NCBI RefSeq assembly: GCF_017794765.1
Contig: NZ_CP051236.1
Coordinates: 3,134,225-3,172,634 of the forward strand
Reading direction: 5' to 3'
DNA length: 38,410 nt
Source: Nitratireductor sp.
GTDB taxonomy: Bacteria > Pseudomonadota > Alphaproteobacteria > Rhizobiales > Rhizobiaceae
Shown: positions 1 through 7,756 of the stretch, one piece after another
Position numbering within the stretch: position 1 is the stretch's first letter
Layout: each line of letters starts with the position of its first letter
Translations under genes and position numbers: made by a program
Notes under the pieces: model-generated
What the model was told of the DNA's origin: nothing
The model's database searches: none
The model's input: the letters and a program-made list of their open reading frames with translations, nothing else

Positions 1-462
1 TTCCTTAAGTTCCTCCAGCGCGCGCGGCTCGTCAGAGTAGGATCGGATCGTGTGCCCGGCTTCGTTCGCCAGCCAGCCGACCCGCGCGAGAAAGCGAACC
101 TGCTGCCAAAGCGGAAGCGTCCGCAGATACCCGGCCGCAGCGCGGCCGATCCGATTGCGCTCACGCGCCCGCGCTGGCCTCCTGTCGGGGATCTTCGGCT
201 CGTCCGGGTCGCCGCTGATGGCCACAATTTTCGCACGGCCATCGTCATGTGCAGGTCCGCCCCAGTCGCCACCCGGCCCGGCCCACCGCCCGCCAAAGCG
301 GTAACCACGCGGAACACGCGGCTGACCGGGATTGAAATTCGCCCGCGCCTCCAGCAAGGCCTGCAAATGCCACGCCCGTATCAGAAATGCGCCTTCGGCA
401 TAGGCCGCGCGCAGCGCCGCATAATCCCTGGCAAGTTCTCGCTCGTCGCCTTCGCTGACCAT
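1..462 (-). CDS. Hypothetical protein with PRVPxG...GG motif, truncated by the window edge (5' part)
   Basis: An open frame runs leftward from an ATG at 462 to base 1 with no stop, giving at least 154 residues; an in-frame TGA at 478-480 lies just upstream and a GAGGCGGGG purine run precedes the ATG. The N-terminal 30 residues look helical. At about residues 44-59 there is NPGQPRVPRGYRFGGRW, close to a short motif (NPDQPRVPAGxxxGGQW) I recall from many rhizobial proteins of toxin-like or phage-like type. The visible end, SDEPRALEELKE, resembles the segment that in some of those proteins precedes a HHIVEQ-type nuclease-like region, which here would lie outside the window. The motif is seen; the family link is from memory and the toxin idea is inference. 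No signal peptide. The rightward frame at 52-492 is its shadow. Confidence 0.6.
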   Translation of the reverse strand, partial: MVSEGDERELARDYAALRAAYAEGAFLIRAWHLQALLEARANFNPGQPRVPRGYRFGGRWAGPGGDWGGPAHDDGRAKIVAISGDPDEPKIPDRRPARARERNRIGRAAAGYLRTLPLWQQVRFLARVGWLANEAGHTIRSYSDEPRALEELKE

Positions 463-548
463 CTGACCCCGCCTCGTTCAACGGGGCTATGATCAGCTCA
501 CAGCGGGCACCGAGGATAAAATTCCTATATTTTTTTGATGCGATGCGG

Positions 549-565
549 GGAACGATGAGCGTTCC
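549..565. repeat. Short perfect inverted repeat upstream of the edge gene
   Basis: GGAACG-ATGAG-CGTTCC has 6-bp perfect arms and a 5-nt spacer. It lies about 90 bp upstream of the start codon at 462, in the 239-bp gap between that gene and rutR. It could be an operator or a small stem-loop. The rest of the gap (463-701) shows an A/T-rich patch near 520-538 and no other clear element. Confidence 0.35.
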
Positions 566-701
566 GAAGACAATTCAGATGTTTGGTCAGATGCCTGGGA
601 GAAGAAAAAGATCAGGATTGCAGGTATGAGCGCGGGTTTATCCCCGGACGGGCCAGCCCTATCGCATCCTCATGACGAGCCGTCTCGATAAGCGCCGTTT
701 C

Positions 702-1319
702 TCAGGCCAGAAACAACCCCTCCAGAAACCGCGCGGCATCCTCGAAACGGCCCTCGCCACCGCGGTTTTCGCCCAACACCGCACGCACCTGCACGTCGAA
801 ATCGGCATAGTGCTGGGTGGTCGCCCAGATGGCGAAGATGAAGTGGTAGGGATCGCTCATTTTCAGGCGTCCCGCGCGCATCCAGGTGGCGATGATCGCG
901 GCTTTCTCGTCCACCAGTTCCTTCAACTCGCCTTCCAACAGCGGCAGGATACGCGGTGCGCCCTGCAGAATCTCATTGGCAAACAGCCGGCTCTCGCGCG
1001 GGAAATCACGCGACATCTCGATCTTGCGGCGAATATAGGAGCGGATTTCGGTGTGCGGATCACCCGCCGCATCCATTTCGCGCAGGGGGGCGAGCCACGT
1101 CTCCATGAGACGGTGAATCAAAGTCGCAAAAATCTCCTCCTTGTTCTTGAAATAATAGAGGAGATTGGGCTTGGACATGCCCGCCGCGTCGGCGATCTGG
1201 TCAATCGTCGAGCCGCGAAACCCGTGCTGGGAAAAAACCTCGAGCGCGGCCTCGCCGATCAGTTCGCGCTTTTCGCGCTGGATACGGGTGCGCTTTGGAC
1301 GGGCGGCGGGCTTGTCCAT
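702..1319 (-). CDS. rutR: RutR-type TetR-family regulator of pyrimidine catabolism
   Basis: Cytoplasmic transcriptional regulator of 205 residues. The N-terminal TetR helix-turn-helix covers about residues 17-63, with FRGSTIDQIADAAGMSKP as its core. The C-terminal ligand domain matches E. coli RutR over a long stretch: SRDFPRESRLFANEIL, ELKELVDEKAAIIATW and IWATTQHYADFDVQV align with SRDYPQASRLFCMEML, DLKALIDEKSALIAGW and IWASTQHYADFAPQV. E. coli RutR senses uracil and thymine. Start at ATG 1319, with GGAG 10 nt upstream, chosen over an in-frame upstream codon at 1343. It is divergent from the bauA-hydA operon, and a RutR-box-like dyad lies between them at 1465-1480. No rutA-G genes are present, so here it probably controls the reductive pathway. 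Family identity is strong; the regulon is inferred. Confidence 0.9.
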   Translation of the reverse strand: MDKPAARPKRTRIQREKRELIGEAALEVFSQHGFRGSTIDQIADAAGMSKPNLLYYFKNKEEIFATLIHRLMETWLAPLREMDAAGDPHTEIRSYIRRKIEMSRDFPRESRLFANEILQGAPRILPLLEGELKELVDEKAAIIATWMRAGRLKMSDPYHFIFAIWATTQHYADFDVQVRAVLGENRGGEGRFEDAARFLEGLFLA

Positions 1320-1439
1320 CAGGTGGGCACTCCTGCAAAACAAGCGTGGCGGATACAGGCCGCGCGGCCCAGCTGGTCCAGCCGATTAGTCCACTGTGGA
1401 ATGCGCCAGCGCAAGGACATTTCCCCTACTATCCCCTTG

Positions 1440-1456
1440 ACCGCCAACATGGCGGT
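1440..1456. repeat. Inverted repeat in the rutR-bauA divergent promoter
   Basis: ACCGCC-AACAT-GGCGGT is a perfect 6-bp-arm dyad just rutR-proximal of the RutR-like box. It begins inside a TTGACC hexamer (1437-1442), so it could be a second regulator-binding site covering a -35 element. It may also be a weak second RutR site. Confidence 0.35.
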
Positions 1457-1464
1457 GTTAACGT

Positions 1465-1480
1465 TTGTCCAAACGGTCAA
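1465..1480. promoter_or_regulatory. Candidate RutR operator between rutR and bauA
   Basis: TTGTCCAAACGGTCAA matches 12 of the 14 fixed positions of the E. coli RutR box TTGACCANNTGGTCAA, with symmetric flanking T and A (1464, 1481). It sits about 85 bp upstream of bauA and 145 bp upstream of rutR. Its left half, TTGTCC, could act as a -35 hexamer with TAGCAT (1489-1494) 18 bp on, so bound RutR would block the promoter. The sequence match is direct; binding is inferred. Confidence 0.6.
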
Positions 1481-1564
1481 AAATTGCGTAGCATATCTTC
1501 GCGCAAAGCACCAAGCATTGACCGGGACAAGCCGAGCGAAACAACAATCAGGGGAAGCTTGGTC

Positions 1565-2893
1565 ATGCTCGACAGGCTCAACAAGAGGCCGAACGATCTG
1601 TCTGCGTTCTGGATGCCGTTCACCGCGAACCGGCAGTTCAAGGAAACGCCGCGCATGCTCGTCGCCGCCAAGGACATGCACTTCACGGCCGAGGACGGCC
1701 GCAAGATCATGGATGGCACGGCAGGCTTATGGTGCGTCAATGCCGGCCACTGCCGGCCGAAGATCACCGAGGCCATTCAGCAGCAGGCGGCGCAGCTCGA
1801 CTATGCGCCCGCCTTCCAGATGGGCCATCCCATCGCATTCGAATTCGCCAACCGGCTGGCGGCAATTGCCCCCGAAGGCATGGACCATGTGTTCTTCACC
1901 AACTCCGGCTCGGAGAGCGTCGACACGGCGCTGAAGATCGCGCTTGCCTATCACCGGGTAAAGGGCGACGGCTCCCGCTTCCGGCTGATCGGCCGCGAGC
2001 GCGGCTATCACGGCGTGAATTTCGGCGGCATCTCGGTGGGCGGCATCGTCGCCAACCGCAAGATGTTCGGCACGCTCCTGACGGGCGTCGACCACATGCC
2101 GCACACGCATCTGCCCGGCGAAAACGCGTTCACGCGCGGCGAGCCCGAGCATGGCGGCGACCTGGCCGACGAGCTGGAGCGCATCGTCACACTGCACGAC
2201 GCCTCGACGGTGGCGGCGGTGATCGTCGAGCCGGTGGCCGGCTCCACAGGCGTCCTGATCCCGCCGAAAGGCTATCTGAAGCGCCTGCGCGATATCTGCG
2301 ACAAGCACGGCATTCTTCTGATCTTCGATGAGGTCATCACCGGTTTCGGCCGCCTCGGCGCGCCGTTTGCTGCGGATTATTTCGGTGTGGTGCCGGACAT
2401 CATGACCACCGCCAAGGGCGTGACCAACGGTGTCATCCCCATGGGCGCCGTGTTCGTGAAGAAGGAAATCCACGACGCTTTCATGAACGGGCCCGAACAC
2501 CTGATCGAGTTCTTCCACGGCTACACCTATTCGGGCAATCCGATTGCCTGTGCGGCGGGCCTGGCGACGCTCGACACCTATCAGGAAGAGGGGCTGCTCA
2601 CGCGCGCCTCGGAGCTTGCCGACCACTGGGCCGATGCACTGCATTCGCTCAAGGGCGAGCCGCATGTGATCGACATCCGCAACATCGGCCTTGTCGGCGC
2701 GGTGGAGCTCGAAGGCATTCCCGGCGAACCGACAAAACGCGCCTTCTCTGCCTTTTTGAAAGCCTATGAGCGCGGTTTCCTGATCCGCACCACCGGCGAC
2801 ATCATCGCCCTTTCGCCGCCGCTGATCATCTCGAAAGGCCAGATCGACGAGCTGATCGACAATCTGCGCGACGTTTTGAGGATGATCGACTGA
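1565..2893 (+). CDS. bauA: Beta-alanine--pyruvate aminotransferase (class III, PLP-dependent)
   Basis: Transfers the amino group of beta-alanine to pyruvate, giving malonate semialdehyde and alanine, the step after reductive pyrimidine degradation. The 442 residues follow Pseudomonas BauA almost throughout: WMPFTANRQF at the start, FFTNSGSESVDTALK (PLP phosphate region, about 110-124), IGRERGYHGVN, and LLIFDEVITGFGRLG with the PLP-nitrogen aspartate at D255. The Schiff-base lysine is K284 in TTAKGVTNG. ATG at 1565 is preceded by AGGGGAAG and fits the family N-terminus; the frame is open further upstream to 1295 but that part overlaps the promoter. First gene of the operon, 1 nt before the cupin gene. 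A related omega-amino acid substrate is possible, but the neighbours favour beta-alanine. Confidence 0.85.
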   Translation: MLDRLNKRPNDLSAFWMPFTANRQFKETPRMLVAAKDMHFTAEDGRKIMDGTAGLWCVNAGHCRPKITEAIQQQAAQLDYAPAFQMGHPIAFEFANRLAAIAPEGMDHVFFTNSGSESVDTALKIALAYHRVKGDGSRFRLIGRERGYHGVNFGGISVGGIVANRKMFGTLLTGVDHMPHTHLPGENAFTRGEPEHGGDLADELERIVTLHDASTVAAVIVEPVAGSTGVLIPPKGYLKRLRDICDKHGILLIFDEVITGFGRLGAPFAADYFGVVPDIMTTAKGVTNGVIPMGAVFVKKEIHDAFMNGPEHLIEFFHGYTYSGNPIACAAGLATLDTYQEEGLLTRASELADHWADALHSLKGEPHVIDIRNIGLVGAVELEGIPGEPTKRAFSAFLKAYERGFLIRTTGDIIALSPPLIISKGQIDELIDNLRDVLRMID

Positions 2894-2894
2894 C

Positions 2895-3188
2895 ATGGGG
2901 GCGGAACGCGAAAAGGCCACCCATGAAGTGCTGATCGACGACGAGCGCGTGCGCGTGACCCGCTGGGATTTCGCGCCGGGCGCGGAAACCGGCTGGCACC
3001 GCCATGGCATGGACTATGTGATCACCACGCTCACGCCCTGCGCCTTCCATCTGGAAATGCCGGGCGGCAAAACCGTGCACAACAACCTTGAAGCAGGCGT
3101 TTCATACCGCCGCGACGAGGGCGTGGAGCACAATGTCATCAACGGCGGCGACAAACCGATGTCGTTCGTCGAAGTGGAATTAAAGTAA
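2895..3188 (+). CDS. bauB: Small cupin protein, BauB-like
   Basis: A 97-residue single-domain cupin. The first metal-binding motif is visible as GWHRHGMDYV (H35, H37) and the second as GVEHNV near residue 80. The stop of bauA and this start are 1 nt apart, so the two are probably translationally coupled. In Pseudomonas aeruginosa a small cupin, BauB, is encoded next to the beta-alanine aminotransferase BauA, and this pair repeats that order. The biochemical role of BauB is not well defined; a chaperone, lyase or sensor function cannot be read from the sequence. The cupin fold is confident; equivalence to BauB rests on context and size. Confidence 0.7.
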   Translation: MGAEREKATHEVLIDDERVRVTRWDFAPGAETGWHRHGMDYVITTLTPCAFHLEMPGGKTVHNNLEAGVSYRRDEGVEHNVINGGDKPMSFVEVELK

Positions 3189-3201
3189 GGGACAACACAA
3201 C

Positions 3202-4452
3202 ATGGCCGCACCGGGCGAGAATCTGAAGATCAACGCCGACCGCCTTTGGGATTCACTCATGGAGATGGCGAAGATCGGGCCCGGTGTCGCCGGGGGCAAC
3301 AACCGTCAGACACTGACCGACGAAGACGGCGAAGGCCGCAAGCTCTTTCAAAAATGGTGCGAGGAAGCCGGGCTCGAAATGGGCGTGGACGAGATGGGCA
3401 CCATGTTTGCTACTCGCGCAGGCACCGACCCGGAGGCCCTGCCCGTCTATGTGGGCTCGCATCTCGACACCCAGCCGACAGGTGGCAAATATGACGGCGT
3501 GCTCGGCGTTCTGGGCGGGCTCGAAATCATCCGCTCGATGAACGATCTGGGCATCAAGACCAGACACCCCATCGTGGTGACCAACTGGACCAATGAGGAA
3601 GGCACGCGCTTTGCCCCGGCCATGCTGGCTTCGGGCGTGTTTGCCGGCATACACGAGCGCGACTGGGCCTACGACCGCACGGACGCGGCAGGCAAGCGCT
3701 TCGGCGACGAGCTGGAGCGCATCGGCTGGAAGGGCGACGAGCCCGTCGGCCAGCGCAAGATGAAGGCTTTCTTCGAACTGCATATCGAGCAGGGGCCGAT
3801 CCTTGAGGACGAGCTTGTCGATATCGGCGTCGTCACCCATGGGCAGGGCCTGTGGTGGCTGCAGGTAACGCTGACCGGCAAGGAGAGCCACACCGGCTCG
3901 ACGCCGATGCCCAAGCGCCGCAATGCCGGGCTCGGCATGGCGCGGGTGACGGAGCTGGTTCATGAGGTGGCGATGGACCACCAGCCAAACGCGGTGGGCG
4001 CCATCGGCCACGTGGAGGTCTATCCCAATTCCCGCAACGTCATTCCGGGCAAGACGGTGTTCACCGTCGACATCCGCTCGCCTGACGAGAAGACGCTGAA
4101 CGCAATGCGCGCGAAGATCGAGGCCGGCATCGAGACCATCTGTGATGCACTCGACATCACGTTCGAGATCGAGCCGGTCGGCCATTTCGCTCCGGTTACC
4201 TTCGACGAAGGCTGCGTGAAGGCGATCCGCGACGCCGCCGAACGGCTTGGCTATTCGCACCGCGACATCGTTTCGGGCGCCGGACACGACGCCTGCTGGA
4301 TCAATCAGGTAGCGCCGACCGCCATGGTGATGTGCCCCTGCGTCGACGGGCTTTCGCACAATGAAGCGGAAGAGATTACGAAGGAGTGGGCGCAGGCCGG
4401 CGCGGACGTCCTGTTCCATGCCGTGGTGGAAACGGCGGAGATCGTCGAATGA
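3202..4452 (+). CDS. pydC: N-carbamoyl-beta-alanine amidohydrolase (beta-ureidopropionase), M20 Zn-hydrolase
   Basis: Cytoplasmic metal-dependent hydrolase releasing beta-alanine, CO2 and ammonia from N-carbamoyl-beta-alanine, the third step of reductive pyrimidine degradation. The 416 residues have the full M20 metal set of the HyuC/AllC group: H87 in VGSHLDTQPTGG, D98 in KYDGVLG, the pair E132-E133 in TNEEGTRFAP, H194 in ELHIEQGP and H386 in GLSHNEAE. H362 in SGAGHDA is also family-typical. The lid and dimerisation domain lies roughly at 215-330. The start at 3202 follows TAAGGGA. It sits between bauB and hydA on the same strand. Allantoate amidohydrolases and N-carbamoyl-L-amino-acid hydrolases share this fold; the choice depends on adjacent hydA and bauA. 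Confidence 0.85.
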   Translation: MAAPGENLKINADRLWDSLMEMAKIGPGVAGGNNRQTLTDEDGEGRKLFQKWCEEAGLEMGVDEMGTMFATRAGTDPEALPVYVGSHLDTQPTGGKYDGVLGVLGGLEIIRSMNDLGIKTRHPIVVTNWTNEEGTRFAPAMLASGVFAGIHERDWAYDRTDAAGKRFGDELERIGWKGDEPVGQRKMKAFFELHIEQGPILEDELVDIGVVTHGQGLWWLQVTLTGKESHTGSTPMPKRRNAGLGMARVTELVHEVAMDHQPNAVGAIGHVEVYPNSRNVIPGKTVFTVDIRSPDEKTLNAMRAKIEAGIETICDALDITFEIEPVGHFAPVTFDEGCVKAIRDAAERLGYSHRDIVSGAGHDACWINQVAPTAMVMCPCVDGLSHNEAEEITKEWAQAGADVLFHAVVETAEIVE

Positions 4453-4503
4453 TCTGACGATCTCTCATATCCGCCGAGGACGACAAAACAAGAGGGGAAA
4501 CTC

Positions 4504-5955
4504 ATGTCCAAGGTCATCAGAAACGGAACCATCGTCACGGCTGACCGGACGTGGAAGGCAGACATTCTCGTGCAGCATGACAAGATCGTGGCGATCGGCC
4601 ACGATCTTCATGGCGATCACGAGATCGACGCCACCGGCTGCTATGTGATGCCTGGCGGGATCGACCCGCACACTCATCTGGAAATGCCATTCATGGGCAC
4701 CTATTCGAGCGACGATTTCGAAAGCGGCACCCGCGCTGCCGTCTCGGGCGGCACGACGATGGTGGTGGATTTCTGCCTGCCCTCGCCCGGTCAATCTCTG
4801 CTGGAGGCCATCCAGATGTGGGACAACAAGTCGACCCGGGCGACCTGCGACTATTCCTTTCACATGGCGATCACCTGGTGGGGCGAGCAGGTGTTCAACG
4901 AGATGCCTGAGGTGGTGGAAAAGGGCATCACCTCCTTCAAGCATTTCATGGCCTACAAGGGCGCGCTGATGGTGGACGATGACGAGATGTATTCGTCGTT
5001 CCAGCGCTGCGCCGAGCTTGGCGCCCTGCCGCTTGTGCACGCCGAAAACGGCGATGTGGTCGCACAGCTTCAGGCAAAGCTTCTGGAGGAAGGCAACAAT
5101 GGGCCGGAGGCGCACGCCTATTCGCGCCCGCCGGAGGTGGAGGGCGAGGCCACAAACCGCGCCATCATGATCGCCGACATGGCGGGCACGCCGCTTTATG
5201 TGGTGCACACATCGTGCGAGCAGAGCCACGAGGCGATCCGCCGGGCACGGCAGAAGGGCATGCGTGTTTACGGCGAACCGCTGATCCAGCATCTGGTGCT
5301 GGACGAAAGCGAATATGCCAATGCCGACTGGGACCATGCAGCACGCCGCGTGATGAGCCCGCCCTTCCGCAACAAGCAGCATCAGGATTCGCTGTGGGCG
5401 GGCTTGCAGGCGGGATCATTGCAAGTAGTGGCCACCGACCATTGCGCCTTCACGACGGACCAGAAACGCTATGGCGTGGGCGATTTTACCAAGATCCCCA
5501 ACGGCACGGGCGGGCTTGAGGACCGTATGCCAGTGCTGTGGACCTATGGAGTCAACACTGGCCGGCTGACAATGAACGAATTCGTCGCAGTGACTTCCAC
5601 CAATATTGCAAAAATCCTGAACATGTATCCGCAAAAGGGTGCGATCGTGGAAGGGGCTGATGCAGACATCGTGATCTGGGACCCGGAAGCCACGAAGACG
5701 ATTTCGGCCAAAAGCCAGCAATCGGCCATCGATTACAATGTGTTCGAGGGCATCGAGGTGAAGGGCCTGCCGAAGACCGTTCTGTCGCGCGGCGAGATTG
5801 TGGTCGAGGATGGCGTGGTGAAGCCCAAGCCCGGCCACGGAAAATTCGTGGCGCGCGAGCCGCACATGGCGGTGAACCGGGCGCTTTCGCAATGGAAGGA
5901 AGTGACCGCGCCGCGCAAGGTGGAGCGGACGGGCATTCCGGCGAGCGGCGTATAA
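4504..5955 (+). CDS. hydA: Dihydropyrimidinase
   Basis: Hydrolyses 5,6-dihydrouracil or dihydrothymine to the N-carbamoyl-beta-amino acid; second step of the reductive pathway. The 483 residues carry the binuclear metal site of cyclic amidohydrolases: H56 and H58 in GGIDPHTHLEMPFMG, the lysine expected to be carboxylated at K152 in KHFMAYKG, H179 in LVHAENG, H235 in YVVHTSCEQ and D312 in ATDHCAFTTDQK. Length and motif spacing match bacterial D-hydantoinases and dihydropyrimidinases. ATG at 4504 follows GAGGGGAA. The gap from the upstream hydrolase gene is 51 nt and the importer ATPase begins 13 nt after the stop, so enzyme and importer genes form one operon. Confidence 0.93.
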   Translation: MSKVIRNGTIVTADRTWKADILVQHDKIVAIGHDLHGDHEIDATGCYVMPGGIDPHTHLEMPFMGTYSSDDFESGTRAAVSGGTTMVVDFCLPSPGQSLLEAIQMWDNKSTRATCDYSFHMAITWWGEQVFNEMPEVVEKGITSFKHFMAYKGALMVDDDEMYSSFQRCAELGALPLVHAENGDVVAQLQAKLLEEGNNGPEAHAYSRPPEVEGEATNRAIMIADMAGTPLYVVHTSCEQSHEAIRRARQKGMRVYGEPLIQHLVLDESEYANADWDHAARRVMSPPFRNKQHQDSLWAGLQAGSLQVVATDHCAFTTDQKRYGVGDFTKIPNGTGGLEDRMPVLWTYGVNTGRLTMNEFVAVTSTNIAKILNMYPQKGAIVEGADADIVIWDPEATKTISAKSQQSAIDYNVFEGIEVKGLPKTVLSRGEIVVEDGVVKPKPGHGKFVAREPHMAVNRALSQWKEVTAPRKVERTGIPASGV

Positions 5956-5968
5956 GGAGACACATCCA

Positions 5969-6793
5969 TTGAACGCCAACCCAGCAATCCGCCAGGAAGC
6001 GTCCTCCCCTCAGACCAGCAAGCCCGTGGTGCAAGCGAAGGGTCTGGGCCTCACCTTCGAGACCAATGACGGACCGGTGCGCGCGCTCGCCGATGTGGAT
6101 CTGACCATCAACAAAGGCGAATTCGTTTCCTTCATCGGCCCTTCGGGCTGCGGCAAGACCACGTTTCTGCGTGTCATCGCCGATCTGGAACAGCCGACCG
6201 CCGGCGAAATCCTCGTCAATGGTATGAGCCCGGAAGAGGCACGCCGCAAACGGGCCTATGGCTATGTGTTTCAGGCAGCAGGGCTCTTTCCCTGGCGCAC
6301 CATCGAGCAGAATGTCGCCCTGCCACTTGAGATCATGGGCTATTCGAAGGCGGAGCAGAAGGAACGCGTACACCGCACGCTCGATCTCGTGAACCTTGCC
6401 GGCTTCGAGAAAAAGTTTCCCTGGCAGCTTTCGGGCGGCATGCAGCAACGCGCCTCTATTGCGCGGGCGCTGGCCTTCGACGCCGATCTTCTCCTGATGG
6501 ACGAGCCGTTCGGTGCGCTCGACGAGATCGTACGCGACCATCTGAACGAGCAGCTGCTCGACCTTTGGGCGCGCACCGGCAAGACCATCGGCTTCGTGAC
6601 CCACTCGATACCGGAAGCGGTCTATCTTTCGACGCGCATCATCGTCATGTCGCCGCGCCCCGGCCGGGTGACGGACGTGATCGTTTCGCCGCTGCCGAAG
6701 GAAAGGCCGCTCGACATTCGGGAATCGCCGGAGTTTCTGGAAATCGCGCACCGGGTGCGCGAGGGTCTGCGCGCGGGGCATGGCGATGACTAG
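5969..6793 (+). CDS. ABC importer ATPase, nitrate/taurine/NMT1 class (probable pyrimidine uptake), TTG start
   Basis: Cytoplasmic ATPase of 274 residues energising the importer formed with the next three genes. Visible are Walker A GPSGCGKTT (about 57-65), a Q-loop in YVFQAAGLFPWRT, signature LSGGMQQR (154-161), Walker B LLLMDEP and the switch histidine in VTHS. AGLFPWRT is typical of the SsuB/TauB/ThiZ group. The start appears to be TTG at 5969, since AAGGAG lies just upstream and no in-frame ATG occurs before Walker A; an internal GTG near residue 20 is the only plausible alternative. Thirteen nt separate it from hydA. Substrate is inferred from context: uracil, thymine or a precursor. Confidence 0.85.
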   Translation: MNANPAIRQEASSPQTSKPVVQAKGLGLTFETNDGPVRALADVDLTINKGEFVSFIGPSGCGKTTFLRVIADLEQPTAGEILVNGMSPEEARRKRAYGYVFQAAGLFPWRTIEQNVALPLEIMGYSKAEQKERVHRTLDLVNLAGFEKKFPWQLSGGMQQRASIARALAFDADLLLMDEPFGALDEIVRDHLNEQLLDLWARTGKTIGFVTHSIPEAVYLSTRIIVMSPRPGRVTDVIVSPLPKERPLDIRESPEFLEIAHRVREGLRAGHGDD

Positions 6794-6829
6794 GGGATCG
6801 TCCGCCAGCGCTGCCCCAAAGGTGATGCC

Positions 6830-7756
6830 ATGACGGCGGCAGCGGGAACGGCGCCGGCGGGCACCAAAACGCCCGTCTTCCGACGCGCGGCGGAAGGCAA
6901 GACACTACCGATCCTGATCGTGCTCGGGGTCATAATCCTGATCTGGTATGCGTTTACCGTCTACCTGAACGCGCCTTGGCAGATGGACGCCTATGAACGG
7001 GCGGGGACGGAATGGACAGCCGCCGATCTCGTGCGCGATACCATGGCACAGGAGCGGCCCGTCCTGCCCTCGCCGCACCAGGTGGTGGCGGAGATCTGGA
7101 AAACCACGGCTGGCACGCGCCTTACCTCCAAGCGCAACCTGTTCTATCACGCATGGATCACCCTCTCCTCCACCCTGCTCGGCTTCGTGATCGGCACAGT
7201 CCTCGGCGTGCTGCTTGCCGTGGGCATCGTGCACAATCGGGCGATGGACAAATCCGTCATGCCCTGGGTGATCGCGAGCCAGACAATCCCGATCCTCGCG
7301 GTTGCGCCGATGATCATCGTGGTGCTGAACGCCGTGGGCCTCTCGGGCCTCCTGCCCAAGGCACTGATTTCCACCTACCTTTCCTTCTTTCCCGTGGTCG
7401 TGGGCATGGTGAAGGGGTTTCGCAGCCCCGAAGCATTTCAGCTCGACCTGATGCGAACTTACAATGCCAGCGGCACGCAGACCTTCTGGAAACTGCGCTG
7501 GCCAGCCGCCCTTCCCTATCTCTTCACCTCCATGAAGGTGGCGGTGGCGATCAGCCTTGTCGGCGCGATTGTCGGCGAACTGCCGACAGGTGCGGTCGCG
7601 GGCCTCGGCGCGCGGCTTCTGGCCGGCTCCTATTACGGCCAGACGGTGCAGATCTGGTCTGCCCTTTTCATGGCGGCAGCACTCGCCGCCGTGCTGGTCG
7701 GGCTCGTGGGCATCGGCCAGCGCATGGTGATGGCGCGGATGGGAGAAAAGCCATGA
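6830..7756 (+). CDS. ABC importer permease 1 (BPD-type, SsuC/TauC class)
   Basis: A 308-residue inner-membrane permease. After a polar N-terminus there is a first hydrophobic segment at about 26-46, then a periplasmic stretch, then the binding-protein-dependent transport core from about residue 100. The EAA coupling loop is recognisable in the SPEAFQLDLMRTYNASGTQTFWKLRWPAALPY region (about 202-232; ends quoted in parts: QLDLMRTYNASG and KLRWPAALPY). Start ATG 6830 follows AAAGGTG. It overlaps the second permease by 4 nt, indicating translational coupling and a heterodimeric channel. The unusually long loop between the first and second membrane segments (about 50 residues) is not shared by permease 2. 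Confidence 0.85.
   Translation: MTAAAGTAPAGTKTPVFRRAAEGKTLPILIVLGVIILIWYAFTVYLNAPWQMDAYERAGTEWTAADLVRDTMAQERPVLPSPHQVVAEIWKTTAGTRLTSKRNLFYHAWITLSSTLLGFVIGTVLGVLLAVGIVHNRAMDKSVMPWVIASQTIPILAVAPMIIVVLNAVGLSGLLPKALISTYLSFFPVVVGMVKGFRSPEAFQLDLMRTYNASGTQTFWKLRWPAALPYLFTSMKVAVAISLVGAIVGELPTGAVAGLGARLLAGSYYGQTVQIWSALFMAAALAAVLVGLVGIGQRMVMARMGEKP

Noticed and set aside
52..492. Rightward 146-residue frame at the left edge
   Set aside because: It is antisense to the leftward frame open from 462 to the edge, which has a better start and a recognisable motif.
1295..1564. 90-residue upstream extension of bauA
   Set aside because: It covers the divergent promoter and RutR-like box and is not homologous to the family N-terminus.
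1727..3010. Leftward 427-residue frame opposite bauA
   Set aside because: Shadow of bauA; no motif and it would cross the bauB start.
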